A DNA stretch of 64,000 bases from Streptomyces phaeofaciens (lineage in GTDB: Bacteria; Actinomycetota; Actinomycetes; Streptomycetales; Streptomycetaceae). The notes under the pieces were generated by a model. The model was not told the DNA's origin and did not search any database. It saw only the letters and a program-made list of their open reading frames with translations. Positions 14,807 through 23,137 of the stretch are shown here, piece after piece; within the stretch, counting starts at the first letter, position 1; every line of letters begins with the position of its first letter. Where the stretch lies: positions 124,001-188,000 of the forward strand of contig NZ_BMSA01000001.1 in NCBI RefSeq assembly GCF_014648915.1, in the 5' to 3' direction. Made by a program: the position numbers and the translations under genes.

Positions 14807-17800
14807 ATGAGTGCCCCCGTGGGGAGCACCACGGCCAAGGACACCGCGGGCCCGCCGGACCGGCCCGCGAACCGCGTCCTGAGCCGGGTGCCCGAAGCCT
14901 TCGCGACGTTCTTCGGCGCCCTCGGCCTGCTCTGCGTCCTGCTCGCCCTCGTCCCGCCGCTGCGCCGCCTGCTGCGCCCCGTCGTCCGCTTCCTCGACCT
15001 GCTGACCGTGCCGGTGAGCGCCAACCTCGCCTACGCCGTCTTCCTCTTCCTGCTGGCCGCCGCCACCGCCGCCCGCAAGAAGATCGCCTGGTGGCTGGTC
15101 GTCGTCTACCTCGGTCTGGTCGTCCTCACCGACCTCCTCGGCGTGGCGGGCGGCCTGTACGCGCAGTCGATCCCCTCGCTCGTCGTCTGCGCCCTCGCCC
15201 TGGCCCTGCTGGTCGTCGCCCGCGGCGAGTTCTACGCCGCCTCCCGCCACGGCGCGGTCCGCCGCGCCCTCCTCGTCCTGGTCGCCGGGCTGGGCCTCGC
15301 CGTCCTCGTCGGCTGGGGGCTGGTGGCGCTGTTCCCCGGCACCCTCCCGGAGGGCCAGCGCCTCGGCTGGGCCGCCAACCGCGTGCTCGGCGGCCTGGTG
15401 TCCACCCGCTCCTTCGACGGCCGCCCCCCGCACGCCCTGTACTTCCTGCTGGGCCTGTTCGGCGCTCTCGCCCTCCTCAACGCCGCGGCCACCCTGTTCC
15501 GCTCGCAGCGCCTCGAAGCCGCCCTGCACGACGACGAGGAACCCCGCATCCGCGCCCTGCTGAAGGCCTACGGCGCCCAGGACTCCCTCGGCTACTTCGC
15601 CACCCGCCGCGACAAGGCCGTCGTCTTCTCCCCGAGCGGCAAGGCCGCCGTCACCTACCGCGTCGAGGCCGGGGTCTGCCTCGCCAGCGGCGACCCGGTC
15701 GGCGACCGCGAGGCCTGGCCGCACGCCATCGCCGTCTGGCTGGACGCCGCCCGCCGGCACGCCTGGGCACCCGCCGTGATGGGCGCCTCCGAGGACGGCG
15801 CCAAGGCGTTCGCCCGGGCCGGCCTCGGTGCGCTGCAACTCGGCGACGAGGCGATCCTGCACGTGGCGGGCTTCGACCTCGGCGGCCGCGACATGCGCGT
15901 CACCCGCCAGGCCGTCAACCGGGTCCGCCGCACCGGCGCCACCTGCCGCGTCCGCCGCCACTCCACCCTCACCGAGCAGGAGATGGAGGAGATCGTCGAC
16001 CGCGCCGACGCCTGGCGCGACACGGAGACCGAACGCGGCTTCTCCATGGCCCTGGACCGCCTCGGCGACCCCGCCGACGGCGACTGCCTCCTCGTCGAGG
16101 CCCTCGACCCGGACGGCCGGCTGCTCGCCCTGCTCTCCTTCGTCCCCTGGGGCACCGAGGGCATCTCCCTGGACCTGATGCGCCGGGACCGCGAGGCACC
16201 CAACGGCGTCATGGAGTTCATGGTCGCCGACCTGTGCGCCGCCGCCCCGAAGCTCGGCGTGCGCCGGATCTCGCTCAACTTCGCCGTCTTCCGCGCGGCC
16301 TTCGAGGAGGGCGCCCGGATCGGCGCCGGTCCGGTGCTGCGGCTGTGGCGCCGGCTGCTCCTGTTCCTCTCCCGATGGTGGCAGCTGGAGGCCCTGTACC
16401 GCTCCAACGCCAAGTACCACCCCGAGTGGTACCCCCGCTTCCTCTGCTATGGCGAGGCCGGCTCCCTGGCCCGGGTGGGTCTGGCCTCCGGTATCGCCGA
16501 GGGCTTCGTCTCCGTGCCGTCCCTGCGGACGCTGTGGGGCAGACGGCGCCCGAAGGGCGGGCCCCGGCCCGCCGCCACCGAGGGTCTGCCGTCGCCGGCG
16601 GAACCCGTCCTCGACGGAGGGGACGAGGCCGGGGCCGGCGGCGCGCACACGGGCCTGCCCGAACAGGTCCGCGTACGCCGCCGCACTCTCGACCGGCTGC
16701 GGGCCCGGGGCACCGACCCCTACCCGGTGGGCGGCGCGCCGCGCACCCACGCCCTCGCCGAGGTCCGCGCCGGCGAGACCGTCACCGTGGCCGGCCGGAT
16801 CATGCGGGTCCGCGACTTCGGCGGCATCGTCTTCGTGACCCTGCGCGACTGGTCCGCCGACCACCAGCTGGCCCTCACCCGCGACACGCTCGGCACCTTC
16901 CGCACCGACACCGACATCGGCGACCACCTCGTGACGACCGGCACGGCGGGCGTCAGCGACAAGGGCGAACCGACCGTCTTCGTCACCTCCTGGCAGCTCA
17001 CGGCCAAGTGCCTGCGCCCCCTGCCCGACAAGCGGCGCGGCCTGACCGACCCCGAGGCCAAGGTCCGGATGCGCTACCTGGACCTCGTGTCCAGCCCCGC
17101 CGCCCGCGACGTGGTCCGCGCCCGCTCCACCGCCGTACAGGCGCTGCGCCAGGGCCTGCTGACGCGCGGGTACCTGGAGGTCGAGACACCGATGCTCCAG
17201 CAGATCCACGGCGGCGCGAACGCCCGCCCCTTCACCACCCACATCAACGCCTACGACCTCGACCTGTACCTGCGGATCGCCCCCGAGCTGTACCTGAAGC
17301 GGCTGTGCGTCGGCGGCCTGGAGAAGGTCTTCGAGATGGGCCGCACCTTCCGCAACGAGGGCGTCTCCTACAAGCACAACCCCGAGTTCACGATGCTGGA
17401 GGCCTACCAGGCGTACGCCGACTACGACGTGATGCGCGACCTCGCCCGTGAGCTGATCCAGGGCGCGGCCACCGCCGCGTTCGGCTCACCCCTCGCGCAC
17501 AAGGACGGCCAGGAGTACGACATCTCGGGGGAGTGGCCGGTCAGGACGGTCCACGACGCGATCTCGGACGCTCTCGGAGAGCCGATCGACGCCGACACCC
17601 ACCTCGCGGTCCTGCAACGCCACTGCGACCGGGCGGGCGTCCCCTACACCCCGGACGACGGCCGGGGGGACGTCATCCTGGAGATGTACGAAAGGCTGGT
17701 CGAGGAACCCACCCGGCTCCCCACCTTCTACAAGGACTTCCCCACGGACGTCTCCCCCCTGACCCGGCAGCACCGCACCGACCCCCGGCTCGCGGAACGC

Positions 17801-18073
17801 TGGGACCTGGTCGCCTTCGGCACCGAACTGGGCACCGCCTACTCCGAGCTGACCGACCCCGTGGAACAACGCCGGCGCCTCACCGAGCAGTCCCTCCTCG
17901 CCGCCGGCGGCGACCCCGAGGCCATGGAACTCGACGAGGACTTCCTCGACGCCCTCGAATACGCCATGCCGCCCACCGGAGGCCTCGGCATCGGCGTGGA
18001 CCGCCTCGTCATGTTCCTCACCGGCCTCACCATCCGGGAGACCCTGCCCTTCCCCCTCGTCCGCCGCCGCTGA
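14807..18073 (+). CDS. lysX: LysX: lysyl-phosphatidylglycerol synthase fused to lysyl-tRNA synthetase
   Basis: 1088 residues in three parts. The N-terminus (about 25-230) has six hydrophobic segments. A DUF2156/LPG-synthase aminoacyltransferase domain (about 235-555) includes SPSGKAAVTYRVEAG and a C-terminal RSNAKYHPEWYPRFLCY. A class II lysyl-tRNA synthetase (about 620-1088) has an OB-fold anticodon-binding part (IMRVRDFGGIVFVTLRD), motif 2 FRNEGVSYKHNPEFTMLEAY (about 848) and motif 3 GLGIGVDRLVMFLTG (about 1060). As in mycobacterial LysX, the synthetase half charges tRNA-Lys and the membrane half transfers lysine to phosphatidylglycerol. This reduces surface charge and sensitivity to cationic peptides. 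It would be a second LysRS in the cell besides the housekeeping enzyme. Single gene, divergent from the Usp. Confidence 0.93.
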   Translation: MSAPVGSTTAKDTAGPPDRPANRVLSRVPEAFATFFGALGLLCVLLALVPPLRRLLRPVVRFLDLLTVPVSANLAYAVFLFLLAAATAARKKIAWWLVVVYLGLVVLTDLLGVAGGLYAQSIPSLVVCALALALLVVARGEFYAASRHGAVRRALLVLVAGLGLAVLVGWGLVALFPGTLPEGQRLGWAANRVLGGLVSTRSFDGRPPHALYFLLGLFGALALLNAAATLFRSQRLEAALHDDEEPRIRALLKAYGAQDSLGYFATRRDKAVVFSPSGKAAVTYRVEAGVCLASGDPVGDREAWPHAIAVWLDAARRHAWAPAVMGASEDGAKAFARAGLGALQLGDEAILHVAGFDLGGRDMRVTRQAVNRVRRTGATCRVRRHSTLTEQEMEEIVDRADAWRDTETERGFSMALDRLGDPADGDCLLVEALDPDGRLLALLSFVPWGTEGISLDLMRRDREAPNGVMEFMVADLCAAAPKLGVRRISLNFAVFRAAFEEGARIGAGPVLRLWRRLLLFLSRWWQLEALYRSNAKYHPEWYPRFLCYGEAGSLARVGLASGIAEGFVSVPSLRTLWGRRRPKGGPRPAATEGLPSPAEPVLDGGDEAGAGGAHTGLPEQVRVRRRTLDRLRARGTDPYPVGGAPRTHALAEVRAGETVTVAGRIMRVRDFGGIVFVTLRDWSADHQLALTRDTLGTFRTDTDIGDHLVTTGTAGVSDKGEPTVFVTSWQLTAKCLRPLPDKRRGLTDPEAKVRMRYLDLVSSPAARDVVRARSTAVQALRQGLLTRGYLEVETPMLQQIHGGANARPFTTHINAYDLDLYLRIAPELYLKRLCVGGLEKVFEMGRTFRNEGVSYKHNPEFTMLEAYQAYADYDVMRDLARELIQGAATAAFGSPLAHKDGQEYDISGEWPVRTVHDAISDALGEPIDADTHLAVLQRHCDRAGVPYTPDDGRGDVILEMYERLVEEPTRLPTFYKDFPTDVSPLTRQHRTDPRLAERWDLVAFGTELGTAYSELTDPVEQRRRLTEQSLLAAGGDPEAMELDEDFLDALEYAMPPTGGLGIGVDRLVMFLTGLTIRETLPFPLVRRR

Positions 18074-18182
18074 CCGCCCCCTCGCACCGGGCCGTCCGCC
18101 GCTGCGCCGCCCGGGTGGATTCGTGCCGCCGGAACGGTGTCGCCGTGGTGCGTCGGGGCCCGGACGGGCGACTCATGACTGC

Positions 18183-19022
18183 ATGAAGAACGATCAGTTG
18201 TTCACGCGACGGCGGGTGTTGCTCGCCGGCACCGCCGCCGTCGGGGCGGCCGGGACGGCCGGACTGCTCGCGTGGGGCGCGGGAGAGAAGCCGGCCGGAC
18301 CCGTCGCCCCGGCCGCGGGCGCCCCCGCCCGCCGCCTCCCGCTGAAGCCCTCCGCCTACCGTCTCCAGCCGCTGACCGGATACGGCCCGCCGCGCACCCT
18401 CCCGCGCCGCCCTCCGGTACGCCGCGAACCACTGCTGAAGATGACCGGCCGGGGCCGCACCATGGTGCTGACCTTCGACGACGGCCCCGACCCCCGCTAC
18501 ACCCCCGGCATCCTGGACACCCTCGCCGAGTACGACGTCCGCGCGATGTTCTTCGTGTGCGGGGAGATGGCCGTGGACAACAAGGACCTGCTGGCGAGGA
18601 TGGCCGACGAGGGGCACATCGTCGGCAACCACACCTGGTCCCACCCCCTGCTCACCACGCTCACCCGCCGTCAGATCCGCTCCCAGATGACCCGCACCAG
18701 CGAGGTCATCGAGGACGGCTACGGCGAGCCGCCCCACTGGTTCCGCGCCCCCTACGGCGCCTGGAACCGTGCCGCCTTCCAGCTCGGCGCCGAACTCGGC
18801 ATGGAACCCCTGGGCTGGACCGTCGACACCCTCGACTGGACCACCCCCGGCACCCGCACCATCGTCGACCGGGTCGAGAACGGCGCCGGCCCCGGTGTCG
18901 TCGTCCTCTCGCACGACGCCGGCGGCGACCGCTCCCAGAGCGTGCGCGCCCTGCGCCGCTACCTGCCCCGACTCCTCGACACCGGCTACCACGTCACCGT
19001 CCCGCGCCGGCAGGCCGGCTAG
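18183..19022 (+). CDS. Secreted polysaccharide deacetylase (NodB/CE4 domain)
   Basis: 279 residues. A twin-arginine-like signal (TRRRVLLAGTAAVGAAGTAG) is followed by a spacer rich in Pro and Ala and then a full NodB domain (about 90-275). The five CE4 motifs are present: TFDDGPD (catalytic and metal Asp), HTWSHP (metal His pair), RAPYG, DTLDW and VVLSHDAGG. It probably removes acetyl groups from peptidoglycan or another N-acetylated envelope glycan outside the cell. ATG 18183 gives a normal signal peptide; an upstream in-frame GTG region reads through arginine-rich nonsense. It is 109 bp downstream of lysX and convergent with the sortase gene. Confidence 0.9.
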   Translation: MKNDQLFTRRRVLLAGTAAVGAAGTAGLLAWGAGEKPAGPVAPAAGAPARRLPLKPSAYRLQPLTGYGPPRTLPRRPPVRREPLLKMTGRGRTMVLTFDDGPDPRYTPGILDTLAEYDVRAMFFVCGEMAVDNKDLLARMADEGHIVGNHTWSHPLLTTLTRRQIRSQMTRTSEVIEDGYGEPPHWFRAPYGAWNRAAFQLGAELGMEPLGWTVDTLDWTTPGTRTIVDRVENGAGPGVVVLSHDAGGDRSQSVRALRRYLPRLLDTGYHVTVPRRQAG

Positions 19023-19056
19023 CCGATTCCGACCGCCCCCGCCCGGCCGGGTCCGT

Positions 19057-19728
19057 TCAGCGGACCTCGACCAGGCGGGCGAAGGCGACCACGTTCCCGT
19101 CGTATCCGTTCGCCTTGGAGAAACCGCCGCCGCAGGTGATCACCCGGAGTTCGGGGGCGCCCTTGGAGGCGTAGACGCGGTCACCGGGAAAGTCGTCCTT
19201 GGCGAAGACCTCGATGCCGTAGATCTCGAAGACGGCCGTCTTTCCGTCCTGGCGCGCCACCTCGACGCGATTTCCCTTCTTCAGGGCCCCGAGTCCGTAG
19301 AACACGGCGGGCCCCAGACTGTTGTCGACATGGCCGACGACAACCGCCGTCCCCTTCTCGCCCGGTGTGACACCCCCGGTGAACCAGCCGGCCAGGTTCG
19401 GGTCCTGCGGCGGCGGCGCGCCCACCCAGCCGTCCGTGTCCAGCCCCACCGGCATCACCGGGGCGTCGACCTGGATCGCGGGAATCCGCACCCGGTCGGG
19501 CACCCCGTACGGCAGGGGACCCGGGGCCGCGCCGAAGACGCCGACGCCGGTACGACTGTCCGCGGCCGCCGCCGTCGCGGGCTGCGGCGGACCGATGTCG
19601 AACTCCCCCGAACCGTTCCGGATGAGCGCGAGACCGGTCAGCAGAACCAGCGCTATCACCCCCCAGGGGGCCCGCTTCCGCTGCCGCTCCTCCTCTTCCG
19701 CCATCTCGGACAGCTCGTACGCAGACAT
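19057..19728 (-). CDS. Class F sortase
   Basis: 223 residues with a short cytoplasmic tail, one N-terminal membrane anchor (WGVIALVLLTGLALI, about 22-36), a linker, and a sortase beta-barrel. The catalytic His lies in VVVGHVDN and the Cys in VITCGGGF; the TCGGxF context marks the actinobacterial class F type. The Arg is probably in the closing strand NVVAFARLVEVR. It would attach proteins to the cell wall, but neither neighbouring small anchored protein shows an LPxTG or LAxTG motif. Start ATG 19728. Divergent from the anchored protein at 20062 across a 333-bp gap. Confidence 0.9.
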   Translation of the reverse strand: MSAYELSEMAEEEERQRKRAPWGVIALVLLTGLALIRNGSGEFDIGPPQPATAAAADSRTGVGVFGAAPGPLPYGVPDRVRIPAIQVDAPVMPVGLDTDGWVGAPPPQDPNLAGWFTGGVTPGEKGTAVVVGHVDNSLGPAVFYGLGALKKGNRVEVARQDGKTAVFEIYGIEVFAKDDFPGDRVYASKGAPELRVITCGGGFSKANGYDGNVVAFARLVEVR

Positions 19729-20061
19729 TCGCCATCCCCTTTCGACGCGGCCGTCGCCGCGTCCCTACGCGCATAGGAGAACGCTAAGTGCCGCAAGGGA
19801 AACCGGCGACAAGGCGGCACCGAACGGGTGGCACCAGGGCCATTCGGTGCGCCATCCGAGTTGCCGATCAAAGGAATTTTCTGACGGTCCGTGACCTGCG
19901 GCGATATCCGAATGCGTGCTTTTCCCTCGGCGTGTCCGCTCACCAGGACGGACCATTCTCGAAATGCGGTCGTGCACACGGCATCTGAGGGTCGTTCCGG
20001 GAGGTGCTTTCTCGCCGACACACCGGGGACGGGCCCCGGGGCGCCTTCCGCGGAGGATCAC
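19729..20061. promoter_or_regulatory. Divergent intergenic region between sortase and anchored protein genes
   Basis: These 333 bp hold no convincing gene. A locally AT-richer stretch (about 19868-19975, including AAAGGAATTTTCTGACGG) is the likely site of promoters, and GGAGG at 20052 is the ribosome site for 20062. Short open frames here have poor third-position GC bias. I saw no clear dyad. Confidence 0.5.
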
Positions 20062-20568
20062 ATGCGTACCACTCGAATCGTGGCGGCCTCGGCGGTCTCG
20101 GCCGCCGCGATCGCCGCCCTCGGCGTCGCCGCCCCGGCGGCCGTCGCACGGGACGGCATCAACGCCAACCCGAGCAACATCGTCGTCATGCCCAGCGTCA
20201 TCGCCCGCGGCGGTCAGATCACGGTCACCGTCGACGGCTGCCCGACCGGCGGCTCCATGAACTCGAACGCCTTCCGCCAGGCCAACCTGACGCCCATCAA
20301 CGGTGCCAACCAGACCGCGAAGGGCACCGCGACCATCAACGACAACGCCCGCCCCGGTACCTACGACGTCACCGTCAACTGCTCGGGCCGGACGCTGACC
20401 CGTCCGGCCGCCTTCACCGTCATCGGCGGTGTCCGCGGCGGTCTCGGCGGCAGCAGCTCCACCGGCGCCACCCCGACCGACGTGGCCATCGGCGGCGGGC
20501 TGGTCGCGGCGGCCGTGGTCGGCGGCGGCCTGTTCTGGATGCGCCGCCGCGCCGAACGCCGTATCTGA
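20062..20568 (+). CDS. Small secreted, C-terminally membrane-anchored protein (paralogue A)
   Basis: 168 residues. A signal peptide (IVAASAVSAAAIAALGVAAP) is followed by an Ig-like or beta-sandwich domain of about 85 residues with two cysteines (VDGCPTG and VNCSGRT) that could form a disulfide. A Gly/Ser/Thr linker then leads to a C-terminal hydrophobic helix (AIGGGLVAAAVVGGGLFWM) and the basic tail RRRAERRI. The architecture resembles sortase substrates, but no LPxTG-like pentapeptide precedes the helix, so it may simply be membrane-anchored. ATG 20062 has GGAGG nine bases upstream. It has the same layout as the convergent gene at 20658-21197. Confidence 0.82.
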   Translation: MRTTRIVAASAVSAAAIAALGVAAPAAVARDGINANPSNIVVMPSVIARGGQITVTVDGCPTGGSMNSNAFRQANLTPINGANQTAKGTATINDNARPGTYDVTVNCSGRTLTRPAAFTVIGGVRGGLGGSSSTGATPTDVAIGGGLVAAAVVGGGLFWMRRRAERRI

Positions 20569-20599
20569 CGCCCGATCACGGCACGCGGAGGACACCGAG

Positions 20600-20643
20600 A
20601 AGGGCTGTGCCCCGGATCCCGACGGATCCGGGGCACAGCCCTT
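20600..20643. terminator. Strong bidirectional terminator hairpin
   Basis: A perfect 20-bp inverted repeat (left arm 20600-20619, right arm 20624-20643; arms begin AAGGGCTGTG and end CACAGCCCTT) surrounds the 4-base loop CGAC. It lies between two convergent genes, 31 bp after one stop and 14 bp after the other, and would end both transcripts. Confidence 0.9.
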
Positions 20644-20657
20644 CCGGCACGCGAGCC

Positions 20658-21197
20658 TCAGCCGCCTTCCTCGCCCGTGCTGCGTCGTGAGAAGCGGTAC
20701 GCGGCGCCGACCGCGCCCGCGATCAGCGCGGCCCCCAGGCCGATCTGCCGCACATCGAACCCGGCGATGCTCCCGCCCTCACCGGCGTGCACCCCGTGGT
20801 ACTGCGGGTAGGGCGCCGGGGTCGGAGCGTCCGGCCGGCCGGCGGCGATGGTCAGCTCCTTGACGGCGCTCAGGCCGCCGCAGCCGAACGTCACCCGGTA
20901 CGAGGCGCCCGGCTTCGCGTCCCAGTCGACCTCGGTCACCGCCGACGAGGACCCCCGGGGGATGGTGAGCGTGTCGAACACCCCCGAGGACACCGTCACC
21001 GAACCCCGGCAGCCGGTCACCTCGCGGTCCACCCGGAGGGTGACCTGCCCGCCCGCCGCCACGGTGGACGGCACCACGCTGTACCCGGTGGACATCACGT
21101 AGTGGTCGTCGCCGCGGACCGCGACGGCGGCCGGTGCGGACAGGGCCAGGGCGCCGACGCCCAGCAGTGCGGCCGAAGCGACGCGTATCGCGTGCAT
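20658..21197 (-). CDS. Small secreted, C-terminally membrane-anchored protein (paralogue B)
   Basis: 179 residues with signal peptide (VASAALLGVGALALSAPAAVA) and a beta-rich domain containing two cysteines (VTGCRGS and TFGCGGL). A Pro-rich spacer (APTPAPYPQYHG) precedes a C-terminal helix (IGLGAALIAGAVGAAY) and a tail with RFSRRS. Layout and the two-cysteine domain parallel the protein at 20062, although sequence identity looks low. No sortase motif is visible before the helix. GGAGG lies just upstream of the ATG at 21197. Function unknown; location near the class F sortase suggests an envelope role. Confidence 0.82.
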   Translation of the reverse strand: MHAIRVASAALLGVGALALSAPAAVAVRGDDHYVMSTGYSVVPSTVAAGGQVTLRVDREVTGCRGSVTVSSGVFDTLTIPRGSSSAVTEVDWDAKPGASYRVTFGCGGLSAVKELTIAAGRPDAPTPAPYPQYHGVHAGEGGSIAGFDVRQIGLGAALIAGAVGAAYRFSRRSTGEEGG

Positions 21198-21410
21198 GGT
21201 GGATCCTCCGGTCCCCGAGGAGCAGCTGCGGACCTGTTCCGCTAGCGCCAGAAATGCGCCTCGATGACCGAAACGCTAGGAACAGGTGTGCGCCCGCGCG
21301 ATCGCAGTCGCGCGAATGGGGCACAGGTGTGGGCCGCCCAGGGGACGTCCGCTGCTGCGTCCGGGGGACGGCGGCGGCGTGGCGGCCCCGCCCCGTCCCC
21401 CGCGGTCCGC

Positions 21411-22175
21411 TCAGCCCCCGATGGACGGGAAGAGGTCCAGGAAGGGTTCCGCGGACGCGGTGACGCCACGGCTGTAGGGCGCGTCGAAGTCCCAGATGAG
21501 GAACAGCAGGAACGCGATCAGCGCGGAGAACAGCCCGGCCAGGACCAGTTCACGGGTGGTGCGCCGGATCTGGAGCGCGAAGACCATGCCGATCGTGATG
21601 ACGGCCCCGGCGAGCAGCCCGAACCACACCACCCCGGGCATGGTCGCCCCGGTCGAGCCGGCCCGGGCGTTGCGCGCCTCGTCCGCCGCGGCCATCTGGT
21701 CCAGCAGCGGCTGGTAGGCCTGTGCCTGGAAGTCGTTCGCGGGCTCGTAGTCGGTGACGTCCGTCCGGACCCGCTGGAGGAGTTCGCCACCGCGATCGGT
21801 GACCTCGCCCTCGTCGGCCATCGCCTTCCACTCCACGGTGACGACGTGTCCGACATAGGCGTTGACATCGTCCCGGATCCGGTCGCGGACGTCGGGCGGG
21901 TACACCCGCACCCGCTCCGAGAGCTCGTGCAGCGCCTGGGCCTCCGCCTGGACATGGTCCTGGGCGACGCTGCGCGCCTCCCAGACACCGGCGATGGCCA
22001 GGCCCAGGACGATGGCGTACACGACACCGATCCACATCGTCATGTACTCGATGACGTCCGGGGTCTCGGAGGGGTCCTCGTCATCGGCCGCCGTGCGGTG
22101 CCGTACGAGGGTCACGATGATCACCACTGCGCAGGCGGCGAGCATCGCGAGGGTGAGAACAAGCCATTCCGGCAA
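21411..22175 (-). CDS. DUF4239 (bestrophin-like) membrane protein
   Basis: 254 residues. Four predicted membrane helices come in two pairs: WLVLTLAMLAACAVVIIVTL and MTMWIGVVYAIVLGLAIAGVW near the N-terminus, and two near the C-terminus (VVWFGLLAGAVITIGMVFAL and LVLAGLFSALIAFLLFLIW). A soluble helical region lies between them. This matches DUF4239 proteins, whose function is unsettled. The start is probably TTG at 22173-22175, since AGGAGG lies eight bases before it and no ATG or GTG is better placed. It lies 42 bp beyond the proline-rich wall protein on the same strand. Confidence 0.82.
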   Translation of the reverse strand: MPEWLVLTLAMLAACAVVIIVTLVRHRTAADDEDPSETPDVIEYMTMWIGVVYAIVLGLAIAGVWEARSVAQDHVQAEAQALHELSERVRVYPPDVRDRIRDDVNAYVGHVVTVEWKAMADEGEVTDRGGELLQRVRTDVTDYEPANDFQAQAYQPLLDQMAAADEARNARAGSTGATMPGVVWFGLLAGAVITIGMVFALQIRRTTRELVLAGLFSALIAFLLFLIWDFDAPYSRGVTASAEPFLDLFPSIGG

Positions 22176-22217
22176 GAGAAGCCTCCTGTATCGGCACGGG
22201 GGCCCGTGGCAGCGGCC

Positions 22218-22838
22218 CTAGCGAGGTCGCAGCGCGGCGACGGCGACCAGCGCGGGCACGGTGATGAGCAGGACGTAGGTGACCGGCGACGAGCCACCGC
22301 CGGCGGACCGCGGGCGCGGTGGGGCGTGGTAGGCCGGATAGCTCACCGGCGTCACCGAAGGCGTGGGCGTGGGCGTCGGGGTGGGAGTGGGCTTCGGGGT
22401 GGGTGCGGGGGTCCGCGGCGGAGCCGGCATCGGACGCGGCGGTGCGGGCGCGGGCGGTGGTGTCGGCCGGGGAGCGGGTCTCGGCGGGGGTTTCGGTTTC
22501 GGGGTCGGTTTCGGGGTGGGCTCGGGGGTCGGCGTCGGCTCGGGCGGGGGCTTCGGAGGCGGGGGCGGCTCGGGCGGGGGTGTCGGCGTGGGCGTGGGGG
22601 TCGGCACCGGGCACACCGGCGGAGTGGGCTTCGCCGGCCACGAGAGGCTCCCCGCGGAGCTTCCCGCGACGGCCACCGCCTCGGTGCCGCCCGGCCCCGT
22701 CGAGGCGTACGCGCACGCGTCGGCCACGGCCACCCCGGCCGGCGCGGCCGCGAGGATCCAGACGGCGGTCACCAGGGCCAACGCCCGCGCGGCGACGGCG
22801 GATCGGGTCGGTTCGGGTCCATGCACGACGGAGATCAT
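22218..22838 (-). CDS. Secreted proline-rich wall-spanning protein with C-terminal anchor
   Basis: 206 residues. A signal peptide (ALALVTAVWILAAAPAGVAVA) and a short domain with two cysteines (ADACAYAS and PPVCPVP) precede about 100 residues of Pro/Thr/Lys repeats (PTPTPTP, PEPTPKPTPKPKPPP). The C-terminal helix VTYVLLITVPALVAVAAL ends in RPR. The proline-rich part would be an extended rod crossing the peptidoglycan. The repeats make a long opposite-strand open frame that should not be annotated. Function unknown. The 299-bp gap to the lipoprotein gene at 23138 contains only divergent upstream sequence. Confidence 0.82.
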   Translation of the reverse strand: MISVVHGPEPTRSAVAARALALVTAVWILAAAPAGVAVADACAYASTGPGGTEAVAVAGSSAGSLSWPAKPTPPVCPVPTPTPTPTPPPEPPPPPKPPPEPTPTPEPTPKPTPKPKPPPRPAPRPTPPPAPAPPRPMPAPPRTPAPTPKPTPTPTPTPTPSVTPVSYPAYHAPPRPRSAGGGSSPVTYVLLITVPALVAVAALRPR

Positions 22839-23137
22839 GCGGCGTGCCGCACCGGGCCACGCCGACGCGGGCGGGGAATGCCCCGAACGGGGGAAGTCCG
22901 CGCCCGCGGGTTTGGCGGGCGGATGTTCGCACCGCCACCCGGGGCACGGCTGTACGACGGGCGCGGCACGCGGCGGACACGGCCCGGCACGGTCCGCCGG
23001 CAGCCCCGGATCACAGGTGCCGGAAAGAATTTTGTGCCGCGTTTGAACACAACGGGCGCCGCCGTGCGTACCCAGTGCCGTGCGGCGGCGCAGCAGGGCG
23101 CTGCGACACCCTTGCGACTATCGGGGAGTTGTTGACG

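Noticed and set aside
14693..17377. An 894-codon open frame antisense to lysX
   Set aside because: It is a product of GC-biased third positions on the opposite strand. Composition is Gly/Val/Glu/Gln-rich with no domain, and the plus strand encodes an unmistakable LysX.
19788..19988. 66-codon plus-strand frame in the sortase divergent gap
   Set aside because: Poor third-position GC bias and no motif; better explained as promoter DNA.
22319..23137. Gly/Val/Ser-rich plus-strand frame over the proline-rich gene and upstream of the lipoprotein
   Set aside because: It is the reverse reading of the Pro/Thr repeats. The real lipoprotein starts at 23138 with a proper signal peptide and lipobox.
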